Shown: positions 9,085-17,364 of the stretch, piece after piece | How positions within the stretch are numbered: position 1 is the first letter of the stretch | Layout of the letters: every line of letters starts with the position of its first letter | Assembly (NCBI RefSeq): GCF_015704895.1 | Contig: NZ_JADQWB010000019.1 | Coordinates: 1 to 64,000, forward strand | Source: Agrobacterium leguminum | Lineage (GTDB): Bacteria; Pseudomonadota; Alphaproteobacteria; Rhizobiales; Rhizobiaceae | Reading direction: 5' to 3' | Length of the DNA: 64,000 bases | Notes under the pieces: generated by a model | Seen by the model: only the letters and a program-made list of their open reading frames with translations | Told to the model about the DNA's origin: nothing | The model's database searches: none | Program-made: the position numbers and the translations under genes

Positions 9085-9972
9085 TCAGGTCTCCGTGGCG
9101 ATGGCGGCATCGCCGTTGGTCTTCTTGGCCCCGCGCCCGGCACCGCGCCGTTCCAGCGCCACCTTGGCGATGATGGTGACGACGGCGAGGGTGGCGAGGA
9201 TCGAGGCCGAGGCAAAAGCGCCGGCCGTCTGGTAGTCGTGGTAAAGCAGCTCGATATGCAGCGGCAGCGTGTTGGTCTGGCCGCGAATATTGCCCGATAC
9301 GACCGATACCGCGCCGAACTCGCCCATCACGCGGGCGTTGCACAGCACGACGCCGTAAAGCAGCGCCCATTTGATATTCGGCAAGGTGACCGAAAAGAAA
9401 GTGCGCCAGCCGGATGCGCCAAGCGAGGTCGCCGCCTCTTCCAGATCGCGGCCCTGCGCCTGCATCAGCGGGATAAGTTCCCGCGCCACGAAAGGTGCGG
9501 TGACGAACATCGAGGCGATGACGATGCCGGGCAGCGCAAAAAGTATCTTGATGTCATGCGCATCGAGGAACGGGCCGAAAAGCCCCTGCAGGCCGTAAAC
9601 GAAGAGATAGGCGACACCGGCGACGATGGGCGAGATGGAGAAGGGTATCTCGATCAGCACCAGCAGGAAGCGTCGACCGGGGAAATCGAACTTGGTGATC
9701 GCCCATGCGGCCGCAACACCGAAGGCCGTATTGACCGGCACGGCGATCAGCGCCGTCAGCACCGTCAGCATGATGGCGTGGCGGGTATCGGGATGGGTGA
9801 TGGTGGCCGTATAGGCCTTCCAGCCCTGCGAAAACGCCTCGACGCCGATGATGATAAGCGGCGCCAGGACCAACAGGGCGCCGATGACCAGCACAAAAGA
9901 AATCAGGCTGCGGCGAACGAGAGGCGAGTCGCCGACGCGTGGCGGTTTGCGATGTGACGAAACGACGCTCAT
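9085..9972 (-). CDS. cysW: Sulfate ABC transporter permease CysW
   Basis: A 295-residue inner-membrane permease with about six hydrophobic helices and the binding-protein-dependent transport EAA loop (LEEAATSLGASGWRTFFSVTLPNI) that docks onto CysA. The segment NARVMGEFGAVSVVSGNIRGQTNTLPL is highly typical of CysW. It pairs with CysT to form the sulfate channel. The cysT stop lies 3 bp upstream and cysA starts 5 bp downstream, so translation is probably coupled. The cytoplasmic tail (RRGAGRGAKKTNGDAAIATET) is basic and probably disordered. Confidence 0.95.
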   Translation of the reverse strand: MSVVSSHRKPPRVGDSPLVRRSLISFVLVIGALLVLAPLIIIGVEAFSQGWKAYTATITHPDTRHAIMLTVLTALIAVPVNTAFGVAAAWAITKFDFPGRRFLLVLIEIPFSISPIVAGVAYLFVYGLQGLFGPFLDAHDIKILFALPGIVIASMFVTAPFVARELIPLMQAQGRDLEEAATSLGASGWRTFFSVTLPNIKWALLYGVVLCNARVMGEFGAVSVVSGNIRGQTNTLPLHIELLYHDYQTAGAFASASILATLAVVTIIAKVALERRGAGRGAKKTNGDAAIATET

Positions 9973-9975
9973 CTC

Positions 9976-10797
9976 TCAGCCCTTCACCGTATAACGAAGC
10001 GCGCGCGCCTGCAGATAATTGGTTACCGCCAGCATCACGAAGGCGGTGATGAGCAGCACGGAGGCGATGGCGGCGGCGGCCTGATAGTCATATTCCTCCA
10101 GCCGGATGAAGATCAGCAGCGCCGTGATTTCCGTCGAAAACGGCTGATTGCCGGCGATGAAGATGATCGCCCCGAATTCGCCGAGGCTGCGGGCGAAGGA
10201 CAGCGACAGACCCGCCAAAAGCGCCGGCGTCAACAGCGGCAGGATGATCTTGCGGAAAATTTCGAGATCGGAACCGCCGAGCGACTGCGCCGCTTCCTCC
10301 AGCGCCGGATCGAGGTCTTCCAGCACCGGCTGCACGGTACGCACAATGAATGGCAGGCTGGTAAAGGCCATCGCCACCATGATGCCGAGCGGCGTGTAAG
10401 CCACCTTGATGCCGAATTGCGAAAGCACCGAGCCGAACCAGCCATTACCTGCGAACAGTGTCGTCAGCGCAATGCCGGCAACGGCGGTCGGAAGCGCAAA
10501 AGGCAGATCGACGATGGCATCGACGATGCGCCAGCCGGGAAAACGGTAACGCGTCAGCACCCAAGCGAGCGCCAGCCCGAAGATGACGTTGAACAGCGTG
10601 GCGGCGAGCGCGCAGAGCACGGTAACACGATAACTGGCCACGGCGCGCGGCGACGAGATGATCGACCAATATTCGGCAGGGCCGAGGCTTGCCGCCTTGA
10701 ACACCAATGCCGAGAGCGGCAGAAGCACGATGATGGCAACGTAAGTCAGGGTAACGCCAAGGGACAATTTCAGCCCCGGCAGAACATTCCGCTTCAA
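9976..10797 (-). CDS. cysT: Sulfate ABC transporter permease CysT (CysU)
   Basis: A 273-residue permease, the partner of CysW. About six membrane helices are visible, beginning with LKLSLGVTLTYVAIIVLLPLSALV. The EAA loop reads LEEAAQSLGGSDLEIFRKIILPL. The segment RSLGEFGAIIFIAGNQPFSTEI is the CysT counterpart of the conserved permease motif. The gene is separated from the upstream binding-protein gene by 74 bp that contain a strong GC hairpin (10823-10846). Expression of the membrane components may therefore be lower than that of the binding protein. Confidence 0.95.
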   Translation of the reverse strand: MKRNVLPGLKLSLGVTLTYVAIIVLLPLSALVFKAASLGPAEYWSIISSPRAVASYRVTVLCALAATLFNVIFGLALAWVLTRYRFPGWRIVDAIVDLPFALPTAVAGIALTTLFAGNGWFGSVLSQFGIKVAYTPLGIMVAMAFTSLPFIVRTVQPVLEDLDPALEEAAQSLGGSDLEIFRKIILPLLTPALLAGLSLSFARSLGEFGAIIFIAGNQPFSTEITALLIFIRLEEYDYQAAAAIASVLLITAFVMLAVTNYLQARALRYTVKG

Positions 10798-10822
10798 ACC
10801 CCGCCCCCATTCATCAAAAAGC

Positions 10823-10850
10823 GACCCGGCGGTTTCCCGCCGGGTCTTTT
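10823..10850 (-). terminator. Intra-operon hairpin between binding-protein and permease genes
   Basis: GACCCGGCGG (10823-10832) and CCGCCGGGTC (10837-10846) form a perfect 10-bp stem with a 4-base loop. On the minus strand the stem is followed by GCTTTTT, and on the plus strand by TTTT. It can act as a partial terminator or an mRNA stabiliser, leaving more binding-protein transcript than permease transcript. Confidence 0.65.
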
Positions 10851-10871
10851 ACCTGTTGCGTATCGCTGTGA

Positions 10872-11858
10872 TTAACGGCTGCCGTAAAGCGTATCAAGCG
10901 TCGCGCCGGATGCAAAATGCTCTTTCTGGATTTTGTCCCAGCCGCCGAAGACATCATCGACGTTGACGAGGCGAATAGCAGGGAACTTGTCCTTGAATTC
11001 GCCGACGACCTTTTCATTGTGGACGCGGTGGCCGAATTCGGCGGCGATGCGCTGGCCTTCCTCGGTATAGAGGAAGTCGAGATAGCTCTTCGCCAGATCG
11101 CGCGAGCCGCGCTTGTCGACGACCTTGTCCACCACGGCCACCGGGAATTCGGCCAGCAGGCTGACGGAGGGCACGACGCCTTCCACCTTGTCTGCGCCAT
11201 ATTGCTTGGCGATGCCGCGGGTCTCGGCTTCGAAGGTGATCAGCACGTCGCCGATTTCACGCTCAACGAAGGTGGTGGTGGCGGCACGGCCTCCCGTGTC
11301 GAACACCGGCGTATTGTCGAAGATTTTCTTGACGAATGCCTGAACCTTCGCGTCGTCGCCGTTGAACTTCTCCTTGGCGTAAGCCGTGGCGGCGAGATAG
11401 GTGTAACGGGCATTACCCGAGGTCTTCGGATTGGGGAAGACGATCTTCACATCGTCGCGGGCAAGATCGTCCCAGTCCTTGATACCCTTGGGATTGCCGG
11501 CGCGCACGAGGAAGGACGGGAAGGAATAGAAGGGCGATGCGTCGTTCGCAAAATCCTTCTTCCAGTCGGCGGAAACGAAGCCCTGCTTCACCAGAAAATC
11601 GACATCGGTGACCTGATTGAAGGTGACGACATCGGCTTCCAGACCCTCGACGATGGCGCGCGCCTGCTTGGAGGTGCCGGCATGCGACTGGTCGACGGTG
11701 ACGCCCGGATGCAGCTTGATGAACGCCTCGTTCTCGGCCGCGAAAACTTCGCGGGCGACATCGTAGGATGCGTTGAGAATGGTGGTCGGAGACTGCGCCT
11801 GCGCCGCACCTGCAAAAAGAGCGGCAATGGCAGTACCGATAATGAGAAGACGTTTCAT
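10872..11858 (-). CDS. sbp: Periplasmic sulfate-binding protein
   Basis: A 328-residue solute-binding protein for sulfate. The signal peptide MKRLLIIGTAIAALFAGAAQAQ ends near residue 22, and the mature chain begins with ILNASYDVAREVF, the classic start of Sbp/CysP proteins. Ligand-binding segments QSHAGTSKQARAI and DTGGRAATTTF are present. It captures sulfate in the periplasm and delivers it to CysTWA, encoded directly downstream. The ATG at 11858 has a GGGGG stretch upstream; an earlier in-frame start would add only MPGVF. Sbp and CysP cannot be separated by sequence reading alone. Confidence 0.92.
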   Translation of the reverse strand: MKRLLIIGTAIAALFAGAAQAQSPTTILNASYDVAREVFAAENEAFIKLHPGVTVDQSHAGTSKQARAIVEGLEADVVTFNQVTDVDFLVKQGFVSADWKKDFANDASPFYSFPSFLVRAGNPKGIKDWDDLARDDVKIVFPNPKTSGNARYTYLAATAYAKEKFNGDDAKVQAFVKKIFDNTPVFDTGGRAATTTFVEREIGDVLITFEAETRGIAKQYGADKVEGVVPSVSLLAEFPVAVVDKVVDKRGSRDLAKSYLDFLYTEEGQRIAAEFGHRVHNEKVVGEFKDKFPAIRLVNVDDVFGGWDKIQKEHFASGATLDTLYGSR

Positions 11859-12027
11859 GAATACCCCCGGCAATTCGAATGGTGCTCAACATAGCGGGCG
11901 GCGGCAACGCCCGCGAGAAACAGCCATGCTTTCCGGGCGCGCGGATTGGAAATTTCGCCCAAAGAATATCGGCTCCAAAGGCGATGATTTCATATACGGC
12001 AAGAAGCCGGATTTCTTTTGCGCCGAC

Positions 12028-13098
12028 CTAAAGACGGTGATCGGGAAACAGATTGCCGGAATGCGCGGCAAAATAAGGCGCAATGTCCTCCTCCCTCACC
12101 TCCTCCAGCCGTGCCGGTTGCCAGCGGGGATTGCGGTCCTTGTCGACCAGCGCCGCGCGCACACCTTCGTAAAAATCATGCTGGCGCAATATTTCCGTGC
12201 CGGCGGCAAATTCCCGCTCCAGGCATTCGATGAGGCTCGCGCTTTCCCGGCCGAGGCGTAGCAGCTTCAGGGTCAGTTTCAGACTGGTGGGGGAGCGTTT
12301 TTGCAGGACCTCGAGGGTCTCGCGCGAAAACGCATCCTGGCGCGCAGAAAGCGCGGCGAAAATCTCCTCGACCGTTTCGAAACGGAATGTCGCGTCGATG
12401 ATATCCCGATTTATGGATAAAACGCCTTCACCGGCCTCGACGGCGTGCGCCGCGATTACCGTCTCGATGCTGTCTGTATCCGCGGCTTGCGACAGATCTT
12501 GGACCAACCCCTCGAGACGGTCCGAAGGAACAAGATAGTCGGCAAAACCGGCATAGATGGCATCGGCAGCGGTAACGGCATTGCCCGTCAACCCCAGCCA
12601 GGTGCCGCATTCGCCCGGCGCCCGTGGCAAAAGCCAGGAGCCGCCGACATCCGGGAAATAACCGATGCCGGTTTCCGGCATGGCGAGTTTTGTGCGTTCC
12701 GTGACGATGCGGTGGCTGCCATGGGCTGAAATGCCGACACCGCCGCCCATGACGATGCCGTCCATCAGCGCGATATAGGGTTTGCCGAAGCGGGCAATGC
12801 GATAGTTGAGCGGAAATTCTTCCCGCCAGAAATCAAGCACCTGCGGGTCGCCCGCCTTGCCGAGATCGTGAATGATGCGGACATCGCCCCCGGCGCAAAG
12901 CCCCCTGTCGCCTTCCCCTGTAAGTACCACACAGGAAACACCGGCATCCTCTTCGAAACGCTGAAGCGCCTGAAACAGGTCGCGCACCATCGGCAAGGTC
13001 AGGCTGTTGATGGCCTTCGGGCGGTTGAGGCGAATGATGCCTGCCCCTCCCCGTTTTTCGACGATGACCTGCGCATCCGCTTCCGTTCTCTGTTCCAA
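12028..13098 (-). CDS. 3-hydroxyisobutyryl-CoA hydrolase (crotonase family)
   Basis: A 356-residue crotonase-fold enzyme that releases 3-hydroxyisobutyrate from its CoA ester in valine catabolism. The first oxyanion-hole segment is GLCAGGDVR, the second VMGGGVGISAHGSHRIVTE, and the catalytic acidic residues lie in the MPETGIGYFPDVGGS block. The long helical C-terminal region after residue 230 separates this group from simple enoyl-CoA hydratases. I place the start at the TTG at 13098 because GGAGGAGG lies just upstream; a GTG at 13155 would add 19 residues with poor similarity to family N termini. There are no operon partners. Confidence 0.82.
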   Translation of the reverse strand: MEQRTEADAQVIVEKRGGAGIIRLNRPKAINSLTLPMVRDLFQALQRFEEDAGVSCVVLTGEGDRGLCAGGDVRIIHDLGKAGDPQVLDFWREEFPLNYRIARFGKPYIALMDGIVMGGGVGISAHGSHRIVTERTKLAMPETGIGYFPDVGGSWLLPRAPGECGTWLGLTGNAVTAADAIYAGFADYLVPSDRLEGLVQDLSQAADTDSIETVIAAHAVEAGEGVLSINRDIIDATFRFETVEEIFAALSARQDAFSRETLEVLQKRSPTSLKLTLKLLRLGRESASLIECLEREFAAGTEILRQHDFYEGVRAALVDKDRNPRWQPARLEEVREEDIAPYFAAHSGNLFPDHRL

Positions 13099-13382
13099 GA
13101 CCGCCTCCTCCGCTGCCCATTCATCCGGCCATCTTGGCGGCCCTGGCACGATCACGCAACGTTGATCTTGTTCTGCGGGAACGTCTTTCGCTCAAACCGC
13201 TTTAACGGGCAGAAAATGCCAGAAATCCGTTTTCGCAATGCAGCATGTTTGCTTGACGCCCGGAAAATCATGGCATGTAATGGGTTCTGGAAATGCCGGC
13301 ATTGATTCCTGTCGAGCGTGTGCCGGACCAAAGCGGAATGTCGCCTTCTCATAGGCGCTGTAAACAGCAACGGGAGACGAGC

Positions 13383-13640
13383 ATGCAGGTTTCGGAACAC
13401 GAATGGATCAGTAAACGGGCATATACACTCTGGGAAAAGGAAGGTCACCCCCATGGGCGCGACGCGCACCATTGGGAACAGGCCAAGCATGAATTTTCGC
13501 TGCTGAAGACATCGGAAGCGACGAAACCCGCAACGCGCAAGAAGGCCGCTCCCAAGGCCGCTGCTGCAGAAGCCGCACCGAATGCGGAAGCCCCGGCAAA
13601 ACCCAAGGCCCGTGTGCGCAAGGCTGCCGCCGCGAAGTAG
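13383..13640 (+). CDS. DUF2934-family small basic protein
   Basis: An 85-residue protein whose first 40 residues match the DUF2934 pattern: EHEWISKRAYTLWEKEGHPHGRDAHHWEQA. The rest is an Ala/Lys/Pro-rich tail (about residues 45-85, including KKAAPKAAAAEA) resembling histone-H1-like or DNA-associating tails. The biochemical function of the family is not established. ATG 13383 is preferred because GGGAG lies 8 bp upstream; the open frame reaches back to 13293 but that part has no coding character. A strong terminator follows at 13763. Confidence 0.8.
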   Translation: MQVSEHEWISKRAYTLWEKEGHPHGRDAHHWEQAKHEFSLLKTSEATKPATRKKAAPKAAAAEAAPNAEAPAKPKARVRKAAAAK

Positions 13641-13762
13641 CGGGAAGATCATACCGACACGTCGATCAAAAGTCTGGGAGCAACCGAAAAGTGCGCGGGT
13701 ACGCAGCCTCGCCAAACTCGGAATTTTACGGAGATATCCTGGAAGTGCTTCCAAGACGAGAC

Positions 13763-13795
13763 AATGTCCCCGGCGACAAACCGGGGACATTTTTT
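13763..13795 (+). terminator. Rho-independent terminator after the DUF2934 gene
   Basis: AATGTCCCCGG (13763-13773) and CCGGGGACATT (13781-13791) form an 11-bp stem with a 7-base loop followed directly by a run of T. This is a textbook intrinsic terminator for plus-strand transcripts. Confidence 0.85.
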
Positions 13796-13839
13796 CATCA
13801 ACTATGTTTAGCTGGCGAGTATTCCCGCCAGTCTAAGTT

Positions 13840-14685
13840 TTATTGTCTCGACAGGCATTCCGTATCGGCCGGATCACACGCACGATAGCTCCGGGGTGCC
13901 GGCTCGGGCGGACGAACCTGCTCCTGTGACGGAGCGCGACCTTCGGGACGCCGTTGTTCTTCAGGTTGAACACGACGCTCGGGGCGACGCTGGCCATCAT
14001 CCTGATTAAACTGACGGTTGCGGTCGCGGTTTTCATCTTCCCAGCGGCGGCGGTCGTCGTCGCGACGCGGCCTGTCCTGATTTCTGTCACCCTGGTTCCA
14101 GTCGCCGTAACGACGTTCCCAGCGTCCGTCATTCGGACCGCCGCCCTGACGGGGATCACGCCACTCGTCGCGGCGACCATCACGCCAGTCGTCCCGGCGG
14201 CCGTCACGCCACTCGTCACGCGGACGCGGGCGATCCCAGTCGGCGCGGGGCGGCGGGGCGTTCCAGTAACCGCCGGACGGCGGCGGACGGCGCCAGCGGT
14301 CGCGCTCGCGGTAGAAGTCGCGGTCGCGATAATAGCGGTCCCAATAACGGCCGACTTCGAAGGTGATCACCGGCACGCCGAGATCGCGGTAATAGCGCGG
14401 TTCGACATAGACCCGGTTCTGCCGGTAGGTCGTGGCGATATAACGCCCGGCCACCCAGCCGCGACCGCCCACGAACGAGACATCGCACCAAGGCGTATCG
14501 GAAAGGCAGCCGTGCACGGTGAGCGGCGCGCCGTTCGGGATAACCACGACGGCCGGATAGGCCGTGCTCGGGCCGGAGCGCATATTCACATTCGCGGTGG
14601 CGAAACCCCGCGTCGCAGCTTCGGCAAGTGCCGGTGCGGCGAGCATGGCCACCAGCGCAATTGCGCCAAACAGTTTTTTCTTCAC
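13840..14685 (-). CDS. Exported SH3-domain protein with Arg/Asp/Trp-rich tail
   Basis: A 281-residue exported protein. The signal peptide KKLFGAIALVAMLAAPALAEA is followed by a bacterial SH3 domain (about residues 25-85: NVNMRSGPSTAYPAVVVIP, then WCDVSFVGGRGWVAGRYI), a fold that usually binds cell-wall peptides. A Tyr/Arg-rich linker leads to a low-complexity tail with repeats of the RDEWRDGRRDD type from about residue 125. Two cysteines near the C terminus (CDPADTEC) could form a disulfide. The GTG at 14685 is chosen because GAGGAG lies 6 bp upstream. A function in envelope maintenance is inferred from domain type only. Confidence 0.8.
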   Translation of the reverse strand: MKKKLFGAIALVAMLAAPALAEAATRGFATANVNMRSGPSTAYPAVVVIPNGAPLTVHGCLSDTPWCDVSFVGGRGWVAGRYIATTYRQNRVYVEPRYYRDLGVPVITFEVGRYWDRYYRDRDFYRERDRWRRPPPSGGYWNAPPPRADWDRPRPRDEWRDGRRDDWRDGRRDEWRDPRQGGGPNDGRWERRYGDWNQGDRNQDRPRRDDDRRRWEDENRDRNRQFNQDDGQRRPERRVQPEEQRRPEGRAPSQEQVRPPEPAPRSYRACDPADTECLSRQ

Positions 14686-14942
14686 TTCTTTCTCCTCAAG
14701 CAAAGGCCCGCTTTGCCCTTGTCAGCGTCCACCATGTTCGATGGACGAGTATGCGTTCCGCATACTGCCACGACCGGAAAATACGCGGTTCTGCATGAAC
14801 GCAGCATGAAACAAACGAGGCATCCAATCAGTTCCACCTGCGGCAATCAGCGCCCGATAAATCGCCGCCGGAATGGACCGCCGGTCTTGACTTCGGGGGA
14901 CAATCATCCGACTTCAATGCAACAGCAATATGGAGCAGAACC

Positions 14943-15689
14943 ATGAGCGAAACCGCACAGACGACCGTCGACCAGAGCGAAGTGGATCGCTTCTCCGCGA
15001 TGGCTGCGGAGTGGTGGAGCCCGACCGGCAAGTTCCGCCCGCTGCACAAGTTCAATCCGGTGCGGCTCGAATATATCCGCAACCGCATCTGCGAGAATTT
15101 CGGCCGCGACCCGAAGGCGCACCGCCCGCTGGAAGGGCTGCGCATATTGGATATCGGCTGCGGCGGCGGCCTTCTCTCCGAACCCGTTGCACGCATGGGC
15201 GCGGATGTGGTGGGCGCCGATCCCTCGGAAAAGAATATCGGCATCGCCTCCACCCATGCCCGCGAAAGCGGGGTCAGCGTCGAATACCGCGCCGTGACTG
15301 CCGAGCAGTTGCAGGAAGCCGGCGAAACCTTCGACGTCATCCTCAACATGGAGGTGGTCGAGCATGTGGCCAATGTCGATCTCTTCGTCACCACCTGCGC
15401 TAAAATGGTGCGCCCCGGCGGCCTGATGTTCGCCGCCACCATCAACCGCACGCTCAAAGCCCGGGCACTGGCGATCTTTGCCGCCGAAAACGTGCTGCGC
15501 TGGCTGCCACGTGGCACGCACCAGTATGAAAAGCTCGTTCGCCCGGAAGAGCTCGAGCGGCCGCTGGTGGCAAGCGGCATGGATATCATCCACCGCACCG
15601 GCGTCTTTTACAACGTGCTGCAGGATCGCTGGAATCTTTCGCCGGATATGGATGTCAACTACATGATGCTGGCGAAGCGGCCGGCGTAG
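14943..15689 (+). CDS. ubiG: Ubiquinone biosynthesis O-methyltransferase UbiG
   Basis: A 248-residue SAM-dependent methyltransferase that performs both O-methylation steps in ubiquinone synthesis. The N-terminal signature [26 protein letters not shown] is nearly diagnostic of UbiG. The SAM motif DIGCGGG is at residues 70-76, followed by the acidic residue in GADPSE and the NMEVVEHV motif. [15 protein letters not shown] near the C terminus is also typical. The gene is transcribed away from the SH3 gene and has no operon partner downstream, since the next gene converges on it. Confidence 0.95.
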   Translation: MSETAQTTVDQSEVDRFSAMAAEWWSPTGKFRPLHKFNPVRLEYIRNRICENFGRDPKAHRPLEGLRILDIGCGGGLLSEPVARMGADVVGADPSEKNIGIASTHARESGVSVEYRAVTAEQLQEAGETFDVILNMEVVEHVANVDLFVTTCAKMVRPGGLMFAATINRTLKARALAIFAAENVLRWLPRGTHQYEKLVRPEELERPLVASGMDIIHRTGVFYNVLQDRWNLSPDMDVNYMMLAKRPA

Positions 15690-15733
15690 GGGTAATCCCG
15701 GACGCTATTTGCGTGAGGTCGTCCTAAAGAAGT

Positions 15734-16162
15734 TCAGTTGACGTCGTCGGGCAGCACCGGCAGCGGCGCGATCTCGATACCCTCGTCCAGCAGGGCCTTG
15801 GCGTCCTGCGCCGAGGCATTGCCGATGATGCCGCGCTCATCCGCTTCGCCGTAGTGGATCTTGCGGGCTTCTTCCGGAAATTTATCGCCGACATCTTCGG
15901 CATTGGCGCGGATATTGGCAACGGCCTCGCGGATTTTCGCAAGCGCCTCTTTTCGGGCGCTATCCATGGCCAGCGTCTGGCGTTCGTCTTTCTTGCGGGC
16001 GGTGGAAACCGAAGGCGCCATCAACAGCTTGGAGACCTGCACGGAATTGCAGACCGGACAGGACAGGAAACCGCGCTGCAACTGATCGTCGAAATCGTCG
16101 CTGCCGGCAAACCAGCCTTCGAACTCATGGCCCTTTTCACAGGCCAGCGCATAACGGATCAC
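15734..16162 (-). CDS. DUF1178-family zinc-ribbon-like protein
   Basis: A 142-residue DUF1178 protein. The N-terminal third contains the family pattern MIRYALACEKGHEFEGWF and a paired-cysteine CPVC motif, which together with the first CEKGH could bind zinc. The remainder is charged and helical (TARKKDERQTLAMDSARKEALAKI). The function of the family is not known. Its start codon overlaps the stop of the upstream nitrilase by 4 bp (16159-16162), so the two are translationally coupled, an association often seen in Rhizobiales. Confidence 0.85.
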   Translation of the reverse strand: MIRYALACEKGHEFEGWFAGSDDFDDQLQRGFLSCPVCNSVQVSKLLMAPSVSTARKKDERQTLAMDSARKEALAKIREAVANIRANAEDVGDKFPEEARKIHYGEADERGIIGNASAQDAKALLDEGIEIAPLPVLPDDVN

Positions 16163-17019
16163 GCCGCTTCACCTCCGGCAGGTTTCAGGGGAATAACCGT
16201 GTCCAGACCAAACTCGCGGGCATTGCGGAGATTGGGAATTTTTCCGCGCGCGGCGGCCACCAGCGAGGTATCGATCTCGGCGAAGATGATCTCTTCGCCA
16301 GCGCCGCCGGCAACGGCCAGAACCTTGCCCCATGGGTCGATGATGATGGAATGACCGAAGGTTTCCCGCCCGTCCTCATGCACGCCGGCCTGCGCGGCGG
16401 CGATGACGAAAGCGCCGTTTTCGATGGCGCGGGCACGCAGCAGGATTTCCCAATGGGCCTCCCCCGTCTGTCGTGTGAAAGCCGCCGGAACGGTCAGAAC
16501 CTCAGCACCTGCCAGCGCTTCCGCGCGGAAAAGCTGCGGGAAACGGACGTCATAGCAGATTGCGAAGCCGAATTTCCCCAGCGGAAGTTCGGCGATACGC
16601 GCCACTTCGCCGGGTTGATAAGCAGCGCTTTCACGCCAGCTTTCACCATTGTCGAGATCGACATCGAACATATGGATCTTGTCATAGCTGCAGATGCGCG
16701 AACCATCCGGCGCGAAGAGAAAACCGCGATTGGCGATCTTGCCATCCGGGCGGGCAATGGCCGTGGAGCCGACATGGACATGAATGCCGAGTTCGCGGGC
16801 AAGACGGGCGGCCGTCGCAACGATGATATCGCCGTCGTCATCCCGCAATTGCGCACGCAGCGCCTGCCTGTCCTTCTGGATCGCGCCCGTCATTTCCGGG
16901 GTCTGCACATAAACGGCGCCCTCGGCCGCAGCCGCACGCACCATCCGTTCCATATCGGCGGCGTTTCTTGCCGGATCGACGCCGGAGCGCATCTGAATGG
17001 CGGCAGCCTTGAAACTCAT
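16159..17019 (-). CDS. Carbon-nitrogen hydrolase, Nit-type amidase
   Basis: A 286-residue nitrilase-superfamily amidase. The catalytic triad regions are all visible: Glu in TPEMTGAI, Lys in SYDKIHMFDVD, and Cys in GFAICYDVRFPQLFRA. The sequence is closest in style to the Nit1/Nit2 branch, whose members hydrolyse omega-amides or deaminated glutathione. The ATG at 17019 has GGAGG upstream; an alternative start at 17031 would add four residues. It lies between grxC and the DUF1178 gene on the same strand, consistent with a glutathione-repair role, but that link is only inferred. Confidence 0.9.
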   Translation of the reverse strand: MSFKAAAIQMRSGVDPARNAADMERMVRAAAAEGAVYVQTPEMTGAIQKDRQALRAQLRDDDGDIIVATAARLARELGIHVHVGSTAIARPDGKIANRGFLFAPDGSRICSYDKIHMFDVDLDNGESWRESAAYQPGEVARIAELPLGKFGFAICYDVRFPQLFRAEALAGAEVLTVPAAFTRQTGEAHWEILLRARAIENGAFVIAAAQAGVHEDGRETFGHSIIIDPWGKVLAVAGGAGEEIIFAEIDTSLVAAARGKIPNLRNAREFGLDTVIPLKPAGGEAA

Positions 17020-17049
17020 CACATCCTCCATACCCGCAAATCAGGTCGA

Positions 17050-17304
17050 TCAGGCGGCCAGCAGCGCGTCCAGTTTACCCGCGCGCTCGAGCGCATGCAG
17101 ATCGTCGCAACCGCCCACATGCTGGCCGTTGATGAAGATTTGCGGGAACGTCGTTCCGCCGGATTTCTCGATCATTTCCTGTCGGTATTCCGGTGTCGTC
17201 GTGGCGTTATATTCGGCATAATCCACGCCCTTGCTGTCCAGCAGCGCCTTGGCGCGCGCGCAATAACCACAAAAATCCCGCGTATAGATCGTCACCGGTG
17301 CCAT
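17050..17304 (-). CDS. grxC: Glutaredoxin 3
   Basis: An 84-residue glutaredoxin with the dithiol active site CGYC at residues 12-15, the cis-Pro region in GGTTFPQIFINGQ and the glutathione-binding GGCDDLHALE near the C terminus. It reduces disulfides and mixed glutathione disulfides in the cytoplasm. The start MAPVTIYTRDFCGYC at 17304 matches the usual GrxC length; the open frame reaches 17352 but the extension is unlike any glutaredoxin. It is part of a same-strand run with comF upstream and the nitrilase downstream (30 bp). Confidence 0.95.
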   Translation of the reverse strand: MAPVTIYTRDFCGYCARAKALLDSKGVDYAEYNATTTPEYRQEMIEKSGGTTFPQIFINGQHVGGCDDLHALERAGKLDALLAA

Positions 17305-17364
17305 GTTTTCAAAGCCCTCGCAAACGTGCGGTAAAACGCACGATAAAGTCATGTCATTCAGGTT

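Noticed and set aside
10917-11894. A 325-codon plus-strand frame opposite the sulfate-binding protein gene.
   Set aside because: It mirrors the sbp gene, which has a signal peptide and operon context.
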